NCBI GenBank assembly: GCA_927798505.1
Contig: CAKMNE010000034.1
Location: 1 to 11,356 of the forward strand
Origin: an uncultured Bacteroidales bacterium
GTDB taxonomy: Bacteria; Bacteroidota; Bacteroidia; Bacteroidales; UBA932
DNA length: 11,356 nt
Direction of reading: 5' to 3'
In this document: positions 7,218 through 11,356 of the stretch, in pieces
How positions within the stretch are numbered: position 1 is the first letter of the stretch
How the letters are laid out: each line of letters starts with the position of its first letter
Made by a program: the position numbers and the translations under genes
The notes under the pieces: model-generated
What the model saw: only the letters and a program-made list of their open reading frames with translations
What the model was told of the DNA's origin: nothing
Databases searched by the model: none

Positions 7218-8441
7218 ATGAAAATAACAGTAGGTGTCCTTTTCGGAGGACGGTCAGTGGAAAATGAGATTTCCGTCGTCACCGCATCTCAGGTGATGGA
7301 ATCCATGGACAAACAGAAATACGAGATTGTGCCTATCTACATAGCCAAGACTGGTAAATGGTACACCGGTGCGGCTTTGCTGGAGCTGGAGGCTTATCGC
7401 GACATGCCTTCGCTGCTCAAACGATGCACCGAGGTTTACTTCAAGTCGGTTTACGGGGATTTCAATCTCTATAGCAATACGGGTCTGTTCGGCGCACAGA
7501 AGGTGGTTGCCAGAATCGACACCATTCTGCCGACACTCCACGGCACCAATTGCGAGGACGGCACCCTGCAGGGAGTGCTTTCCGTGCTCGGAATCCCTTA
7601 TGTCGGTTGCAACACCTTTGCTTCCGCCAACGGTATGGACAAGATTTCGATGAAGCAGATTCTGCGCAGCAGCGGAATCTCCGTGGTGGATTTCCACTGG
7701 TTTTCCGACAAGGAGTGGGACGAACGCCGCGAGGAGGTGCTGGACTCCATAGAGAAGGTCCTGCCTTATCCTGTGATAGTGAAACCGGCCAATTCCGGCT
7801 CAAGTGTAGGCATATCGCCTGCGCACAGCCGCGAGGAACTAGCGGAAGCCATAGACAATGCCGCCCAGTTCACAACGCGTATCATAGTGGAGAGGATGCT
7901 GAGCAAACTTAAAGAAGTAAACTGCTCAGTGATGGGAGATTACTATCACTGCGAGCCTTCCGTTTGCGAGGTTCCCCTCCGAAGCGGAGAGATTCTGAGC
8001 TACTCGGACAAATACCAAAGCGGAGGAGCCAAGGGCTCCGGCAAGCTTGGTGGGGCCAAGTCGGGCGGCGGAAAGCTCGGTGGCGGTGTCAAGTTCGCAG
8101 GAACCAAGGGAGAGCAGGGAATGGCCTCGCTCAAGCGCGAGCTTCCGGCAAAGCTTCCTGACACTGTTACAGCCCTTGTAAAGGATTACGCCGTCAAAAC
8201 CTTCAAAACCCTCGGTTGTGAAGGACTTGCGCGAATTGACCTGATGATTGACGAGGAAGACGGAAGAATCTACGTCAATGAAATCAACACTATTCCGGGT
8301 TCCCTCTCATCCTATCTTTGGGAGTACACCGGCATTCCTTTCACACAGGTGATTGACCGCCTGATCGACCGCTCTTTTGCCCGTGCGCGCGAGGAATCCT
8401 TCAAGGTGGTTGATTTCGGAGGAAACATCTTCGCAAAATAA
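7218..8441 (+). CDS. ddl: D-alanine--D-alanine ligase with extended omega loop
   Basis: Joins two D-alanines using ATP, supplying the dipeptide that MurF adds to the peptidoglycan precursor; cytoplasmic. It has 407 residues, about 100 more than E. coli DdlB. Recognisable parts are LFGGRSVENEIS at 8-19 with Glu16, LHGTNCEDGTLQG at 108-119, YVGCNTFASANGMDK at 128-142, VIVKPANSGSSVGIS at 186-200 and EVNCSVMGD at 233-241. The magnesium and transition-state residues are Arg339, Asp341, Glu355 and Asn357 (NEINTIPGS). Lys265-Tyr266 correspond to Lys215-Tyr216 of DdlB, favouring D-Ala over D-lactate as second substrate. A Gly/Lys-rich stretch at 268-300 sits right after this pair. The overall sequence resembles the long Ddl type I recall from Clostridia. 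It starts 3 bases after the murF-like stop, and its stop overlaps the prmC start. Confidence 0.95.
   Translation: MKITVGVLFGGRSVENEISVVTASQVMESMDKQKYEIVPIYIAKTGKWYTGAALLELEAYRDMPSLLKRCTEVYFKSVYGDFNLYSNTGLFGAQKVVARIDTILPTLHGTNCEDGTLQGVLSVLGIPYVGCNTFASANGMDKISMKQILRSSGISVVDFHWFSDKEWDERREEVLDSIEKVLPYPVIVKPANSGSSVGISPAHSREELAEAIDNAAQFTTRIIVERMLSKLKEVNCSVMGDYYHCEPSVCEVPLRSGEILSYSDKYQSGGAKGSGKLGGAKSGGGKLGGGVKFAGTKGEQGMASLKRELPAKLPDTVTALVKDYAVKTFKTLGCEGLARIDLMIDEEDGRIYVNEINTIPGSLSSYLWEYTGIPFTQVIDRLIDRSFARAREESFKVVDFGGNIFAK
8019..8117 (+). repeat. Degenerate Gly/Lys repeat inside ddl (omega-loop insertion)
   Basis: Codons 268-300 of ddl encode a low-complexity stretch with 14 Gly and 6 Lys in 33 residues. 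The lysines are spaced every 4-6 residues. GKLGG occurs twice, 30 bases apart (8040-8054 and 8070-8084), with 12 of 15 bases identical; shorter SGGAK and LGGAK copies lie nearby. This looks like expansion of a short unit by slippage or duplication, kept in frame. By alignment to DdlB it falls in the loop that closes over the active site. Confidence 0.8.
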
Positions 8442-9361
8442 TGCTTCTTTCGGAGTTCATCCAAAGTGCTGCCGCGGGCCTCGGGGCTGTGTATCCACAG
8501 CAGGAGGCCCGCAGCATGGTTTCCATCCTTGTCTGTGAAAGACTGGGGGTGCAGAGTTGGACTCATATTGTCAATCCCTCTTTCGAAATTCCCGAACAGT
8601 CCCGGGCGCAACTCGAAGAAGACCTGCAAAGACTTGTCGGAATGCAGCCGCTGCAGTATGTGCTGGGTTTTTCCGATTTTTACGGCAGGCGCTTCCGTGT
8701 CGGTCCTGCCGTGCTGATTCCCCGTCCGGAAACAGAGTTGCTGGTTGATGCCGTCTTGCAGCGGCTGAGGGCTCAAGCCCGCACTGGCGCCGAAGTCTTC
8801 CCCCCGAAAATCCTTGATTTGTGCACCGGCAGCGGCTGCATAGCCTGGACACTTGCCCTTGAATTCCCCACCGCTCAGCTCACCGCGGTTGACATATCTG
8901 CGGATGCACTTGCCATAGCCCGATCACAGTTCCTTGACGCCGACTCTCCGGAAAGTTCCGGGCGCTCGCGCCTCAGTTTTGTTGAGGCCGATGTGCTGGA
9001 TTTGAGTGAAGATGGCCTTTCTGGCGAGCAATCCGCTGCGGCCGCGGGAAAGTATGATGTGATTGTATCCAATCCTCCATATGTAATGGAAAAAGAGAAG
9101 CCGGGCATGCGCTCCAATGTCCTTGATTACGAGCCCGCCCTTGCCCTCTTTGTCCCGGATGACGACCCGCTCGTCTTCTACCGGGCCATCGCACGGCATG
9201 CTTCCCGCCTGCTGACTGATCACGGATGGGGACTGGTCGAAATCAATGCTCTGTTGGCCGATTCCACTGCCGCCTGCTTTCGCGCTGCCGGCTTCCCTGC
9301 CGTCAGCATACTCCCCGACCTGTCCGGTCGCCCGCGCTTCGTCTTCTTCGGCAGGGAGTAG
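8441..9361 (+). CDS. prmC: Release factor glutamine N5-methyltransferase
   Basis: Uses S-adenosylmethionine to methylate the glutamine of the GGQ motif in release factors RF1 and RF2, which is needed for efficient peptide release; cytoplasmic. It has 306 residues. The N-terminal helical domain (about 1-80) ends in QPLQYVLGFSDFYGRRF. IPRPETELLV at 93-102 precedes the Rossmann methyltransferase domain, with SAM motif ILDLCTGSGCIA at 124-135 and acidic VDIS at 150-153. The catalytic NPPY is at 211-214 (IVSNPPYV), the hallmark of glutamine methyltransferases. The start codon shares one base with the ddl stop (TAATG), so translation is probably coupled. PrmB (ribosomal protein L3 methylation) has the same motif but is not expected in this lineage; the PrmC call is strong. 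Confidence 0.93.
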   Translation: MLLSEFIQSAAAGLGAVYPQQEARSMVSILVCERLGVQSWTHIVNPSFEIPEQSRAQLEEDLQRLVGMQPLQYVLGFSDFYGRRFRVGPAVLIPRPETELLVDAVLQRLRAQARTGAEVFPPKILDLCTGSGCIAWTLALEFPTAQLTAVDISADALAIARSQFLDADSPESSGRSRLSFVEADVLDLSEDGLSGEQSAAAAGKYDVIVSNPPYVMEKEKPGMRSNVLDYEPALALFVPDDDPLVFYRAIARHASRLLTDHGWGLVEINALLADSTAACFRAAGFPAVSILPDLSGRPRFVFFGRE

Positions 9362-9381
9362 GGTATTTGCAGGATATTGAT

Positions 9382-9389
9382 TAAATTTG
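9382..9389 (+). promoter_or_regulatory. -7 box of the smpB promoter
   Basis: TAAATTTG matches TAnnTTTG exactly. It is followed by CGCC, four bases and the smpB ATG, the same spacing as upstream of the PBP1A gene (8 bases between TTTG and ATG). No good -33 TTTG lies about 19 bases upstream; a TTTG at 9366-9369 is too close. smpB may thus be transcribed both from here and by read-through from prmC. Confidence 0.6.
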
Positions 9390-9397
9390 CGCCTGTT

Positions 9398-9850
9398 ATG
9401 CCAAAGGCAAAGAGTAAAGTACAGATCAATAACAAAAAAGCGGCGTATGACTACGAATTTCTCGAAACATACGACGCCGGGATTGTATTGGTGGGTACCG
9501 AAATCAAATCCCTGAGGGCCGGCAAAGCATCCCTGCAGGATGCCTTCTGTTATTTTCAAGGCGGGGAATTGTATCTTCGGGGGATGAACATAGCCACTTA
9601 CTTTTGGGCTTCCTGGGGAGGGCACGACCCTGTCCGTGACCGCAAACTCCTGCTGACCAAGCGTGAACTGCGCCATCTTGCCCAGGAGGTGAAAGCCAAG
9701 GGCGTCACTATAGTAGCCATACGTGCATATATCTCGGACAACGGTTACGCGAAAGTCCGTATAGCCCTGGCAAAAGGAAAGAAGGAATACGACAAGCGTG
9801 CCTCCATCCGCGAGAAAGACCTGCGTCGCGAGATGGACTTAAAGATTTAG
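9398..9850 (+). CDS. smpB: SsrA (tmRNA)-binding protein SmpB
   Basis: Binds tmRNA and delivers it to stalled ribosomes for trans-translation and rescue; cytoplasmic. It has 150 residues, the usual SmpB length. Signatures are INNKKAAYDYEFLETYDAGIV at the N-terminus (residues 10-30), GTEIKSLRAGKASLQD at 33-48 and RDRKLLLTKREL at 80-91. The C-terminal tail KGKKEYDKRASIREKD at 126-141 is the part that enters the decoding centre. The frame is open upstream to an ATG at 9377, but that codon precedes the -7 box, and MPKAKSKVQI is the natural family start. It follows prmC by 36 bases; both genes serve translation termination or rescue. A long hairpin lies 28 bases after the stop. No tmRNA gene is visible here. 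Confidence 0.96.
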   Translation: MPKAKSKVQINNKKAAYDYEFLETYDAGIVLVGTEIKSLRAGKASLQDAFCYFQGGELYLRGMNIATYFWASWGGHDPVRDRKLLLTKRELRHLAQEVKAKGVTIVAIRAYISDNGYAKVRIALAKGKKEYDKRASIREKDLRREMDLKI

Positions 9851-9877
9851 AAATTTTTTGCAATTTTTTCACCCTGT

Positions 9878-9922
9878 TTTTCCGCCTCCCGTCCGGCTTG
9901 CAGAGCCCCGGGAGGCGGAAAA
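9878..9922 (+). terminator. Long hairpin after smpB (possible terminator)
   Basis: TTTTCCGCCTCCCG at 9878-9891 is perfectly complementary to CGGGAGGCGGAAAA at 9909-9922: 14 pairs around a 17-base loop that can form a further 4-pair stem (GGCT/AGCC). It most likely ends smpB transcription or protects the 3' end. It is not a textbook intrinsic terminator: the T-run is in the left arm and no U-tract follows the right arm on the plus strand. U-runs at 9853-9858 and 9864-9869 lie before it instead. Confidence 0.55.
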
Positions 9923-9927
9923 TGCAA

Positions 9928-9952
9928 TTAAACGTTTAAACTTTTTTTAAAC
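9928..9952. repeat. Overlapping AT-rich inverted repeats upstream of lipoprotein gene
   Basis: TTAAACGTTTAA (9928-9939) is a perfect 12-base palindrome. Overlapping it, GTTTAAA (9934-9940) and TTTAAAC (9946-9952) form an inverted repeat around CTTTT. TTAAACG also recurs as a direct repeat at 9928-9934 and 9947-9953. The second repeat covers the predicted -33 box of the lipoprotein promoter, so it could be an operator. It could also simply be AT-rich promoter DNA; no regulator is identified. Confidence 0.4.
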
Positions 9953-9973
9953 GGATAGCAAGCCTGAACTTTG
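9943..9973 (+). promoter_or_regulatory. Promoter of the lipoprotein gene
   Basis: TTTT at 9943-9946, a 19-base spacer and GAACTTTG at 9966-9973 fit the Bacteroidetes promoter with one mismatch in each box. The box is followed by CAGTGCT and the ATG at 9981, so the message should have a leader of three bases or fewer. Confidence 0.5.
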
Positions 9974-9980
9974 CAGTGCT

Positions 9981-11150
9981 ATGAAACATACTGCTATAAA
10001 ACCAATCGTGGCGGCGATGTTCATTCTTGCCGCCGGCTCGTGCAGGAAGGATAATCCTGCGCCGATTTACACTCAAAATGACGCGTCCGCCATCCCGGGA
10101 TGCGGCGACCTGACTTTGGGGAAGCTGGCAAAAATATTTGCCGAGCTGCCTCTTGAAGAAGCCCATCTGCAGGAAGTGCACAAGGCAGCAAGTTCCTCGA
10201 TGGCCAACGGCTATGACGAAGAATACACCCTGCAGCAACTCTTCGAAGCCCCGGGATGCGGAGTCGGGGACAGTCCTACCAAGGCCCTTGATTCGGGAAA
10301 TGCGCTCCGTGATCTGCTGGGAGACTATTTCCGCAGGGAAGCAGCATCGCTGTCCACCAAAAGCGCGGCTGACGTGGAAAGCCTGCTGCAGGCGCTTGCC
10401 GCCTCGGATACCCAGATCTACTGGCCGTTCTCCGAAGAATGGGATGGAAGCTATCCGATAATAACCTTCGACCCGGGTTACGGCTCGGAGTACAATTACG
10501 GCTATATGGTGGAGCGTCGCAGTGACGGACTTCATGTCATAGACTCGGTCTATGTGGACGAGGATGTCGCGCGAGCGCATGCCGTATGGGTAATCAATTC
10601 CAATGATGACGCGGACTATGTGCCCGCGGATTTCTTCCGCCCGTCTTCCTCCGCATCGGAAACGGCGCCTTCGGTCATCCCAAGGCAGCTCAAATTCAAG
10701 TCCATCACAATGCTTCGGCATTACGATTCCTGGTTCAGGGGAGCTTCGGAATTCTGGGTGAAGTGCGGCTCGGTCAACGGCTTTTCCGCCTCGACCGAAG
10801 CGGAACTCAAACTCTACTCGCCCAGCGTGACGGACTTTATGGTTGTAGTGCCCCGAAAGCAATTGGGAAAGAAACTGGAGATGGATTCGATTATTCTGAC
10901 TGATTTTACAAACCAGCTTGACAATCTGGCCTTTCTGATAACCGAGGACGACGGCGGTACGCAATCCACCTGGAAATGCTCCGCGACTGTCAAGGTGAAT
11001 TCCAAAAGCTACGGTTTCGATGTGAGTATCCCATACAATGAGAAGGATGACATAGTTTGGCGAGGACAACTCAGTTCCACGTTCTTCCAGGCTGAAGACA
11101 TTGTATCCGGCCGCTTCGGTGACGTTATTCTCGAATTTGCCCTGGAGTAA
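9981..11150 (+). CDS. Uncharacterised exported lipoprotein
   Basis: No known function recognised. It has 389 residues. A lipoprotein signal peptide is visible: basic start MKHTAIK, hydrophobic core PIVAAMFILAAGS, and Cys21 as the lipidated residue (AAGSC; Ala at -3 is less usual than Leu). Mature residues 22-31 are short and polar, so it may stay periplasmic or be exported to the surface. Residues 42-140 are mostly helical and acidic. A conserved-looking core follows: IYWPFSEEWDG at 146-156, PIITFDP at 159-165 and AVWVINSNDD at 201-210. The C-terminal part from about 237 (ASEFWVKCG, DDIVWRGQLSST) has a beta-rich pattern. I recall similar motifs in uncharacterised Bacteroidales exported proteins but cannot name a family. 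It is a single-gene unit with its own promoter and a downstream hairpin. Confidence 0.8.
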   Translation: MKHTAIKPIVAAMFILAAGSCRKDNPAPIYTQNDASAIPGCGDLTLGKLAKIFAELPLEEAHLQEVHKAASSSMANGYDEEYTLQQLFEAPGCGVGDSPTKALDSGNALRDLLGDYFRREAASLSTKSAADVESLLQALAASDTQIYWPFSEEWDGSYPIITFDPGYGSEYNYGYMVERRSDGLHVIDSVYVDEDVARAHAVWVINSNDDADYVPADFFRPSSSASETAPSVIPRQLKFKSITMLRHYDSWFRGASEFWVKCGSVNGFSASTEAELKLYSPSVTDFMVVVPRKQLGKKLEMDSIILTDFTNQLDNLAFLITEDDGGTQSTWKCSATVKVNSKSYGFDVSIPYNEKDDIVWRGQLSSTFFQAEDIVSGRFGDVILEFALE

Positions 11151-11173
11151 GCCGGCGGACTATGAAGACTCCG

Positions 11174-11196
11174 GGAGGTCGGCTCTGCCGGCCTCC
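11174..11196 (+). terminator. GC-rich hairpin terminator after the lipoprotein gene
   Basis: GGAGGTCGGC (11174-11183), loop TCT, GCCGGCCTCC (11187-11196): a 10-pair stem with one U-G pair, 23 bases after the stop codon. The following TAATAAATT is only weakly U-rich. Its place between the gene and a strong promoter fits a terminator that insulates the next operon. Confidence 0.65.
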
Positions 11197-11226
11197 TAAT
11201 AAATTGAGAAAATTTTTACAGAAATA

Positions 11227-11257
11227 TTTGCACTTTCAAAAAAAGTCCATATCTTTG
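11227..11257 (+). promoter_or_regulatory. Strong promoter, probably of an rRNA operon
   Basis: TTTG (11227-11230), a 19-base spacer and TATCTTTG (11250-11257) match the Bacteroidetes consensus at every defined position. An AT-rich stretch at 11198-11226 upstream could act as an UP-like element. No open reading frame of note follows in the remaining 99 bases, consistent with a stable RNA transcript. Confidence 0.8.
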
Positions 11258-11356
11258 CAGTCCTTTTCGCTCAAAGCGAATAAGTTCTTTGAAAATACTG
11301 AAAGATAAGTACAAGCAAGTACCGAGAAACAAGAAAATCGAGAGCGTTAATTCTTT
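11258..11356 (+). other. Transcribed leader, probably of a 16S rRNA operon
   Basis: No coding region is seen. The leader holds a small hairpin, TTCGC-TCAAA-GCGAA at 11266-11280, then GTTCTTTGAAAA at 11284-11295, which resembles the boxA antitermination element (E. coli TGCTCTTTAACA) and the GTTCTTTGA motif I recall ahead of Bacteroidetes 16S genes. AAGTAC is repeated at 11307-11312 and 11317-11322. The window ends GTTAATTCTTT, plausible sequence just before a mature 16S 5' end. The rRNA itself is not in view. Confidence 0.65.

Noticed and set aside
8019..8117. ddl repeat read as a frameshifted or misassembled segment
   Set aside because: The frame stays open through the repeat, and both flanks carry conserved Ddl motifs in the same frame.
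7218..8441. Ddl as a D-Ala-D-lactate (VanA-like) ligase giving vancomycin resistance
   Set aside because: The Lys-Tyr pair of D-Ala-D-Ala ligases is retained, and no vanH-like or vanX-like genes are nearby.
9936..11069. Minus-strand frame of 377 codons opposite the lipoprotein gene
   Set aside because: The plus-strand frame has a lipoprotein signal peptide, a promoter and a downstream hairpin; the minus frame has none of these.
11307..11322. AAGTAC direct repeat as a CRISPR or attachment site
   Set aside because: Only two 6-base copies with no spacer regularity, no cas genes and no integrase; most likely part of the rRNA leader.

Overview
The window looks like a chromosomal segment of a Bacteroidetes bacterium, most likely order Bacteroidales, with fairly high G+C. 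Three things point there. The promoters match the Bacteroidetes sigma consensus (-33 TTTG, -7 TAnnTTTG, spacer about 19). Clear Shine-Dalgarno sequences are lacking. The TopA, PBP1A and SmpB sequences have a Bacteroidetes flavour. I cannot fix the genus; a gut-type Rikenellaceae or UBA932-like lineage is only a guess.

Layout: on the minus strand, topA (DNA topoisomerase I, start at 2624) is followed after 3 bases by an Lrp/AsnC-type regulator that runs off the left edge. A 61-base divergent promoter region separates topA from a tightly packed plus-strand operon. Its order is a bifunctional class A penicillin-binding protein (PBP1A type), an alpha/beta hydrolase, a membrane-anchored MurF-like ligase, a D-alanine--D-alanine ligase and prmC. 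Junctions are +3, -4, +3 and -1 bases. smpB follows 36 bases later with its own promoter. A long hairpin and an AT-rich inverted-repeat region then precede a lone uncharacterised lipoprotein gene. A GC-rich hairpin ends that unit. The right edge carries an almost ideal promoter followed by a leader with a boxA-like element, which very probably opens an rRNA operon whose 16S gene starts just past the window.

Functional logic: Ddl makes D-Ala-D-Ala, MurF adds the dipeptide to the UDP-MurNAc-tripeptide, and PBP1A polymerises and cross-links the finished units at the membrane. Three consecutive steps of peptidoglycan synthesis are therefore encoded together, with a hydrolase of unknown substrate between them. 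prmC and smpB add translation termination (release-factor methylation) and ribosome rescue.

Most notable observations: (1) the Ddl carries a Gly/Lys-rich, internally repeated insertion exactly where the active-site omega loop should be; (2) the MurF-like protein has a membrane-spanning N-terminus in place of the usual MurF substrate-binding domain, and together with the hydrolase and Ddl it resembles a Clostridia-style cassette; (3) four protein-gene promoters sit so close to their start codons that the transcripts should be leaderless or nearly so. I found no mobile element, CRISPR array, tRNA or phage gene. No stretch longer than 300 bases lacks a gene.
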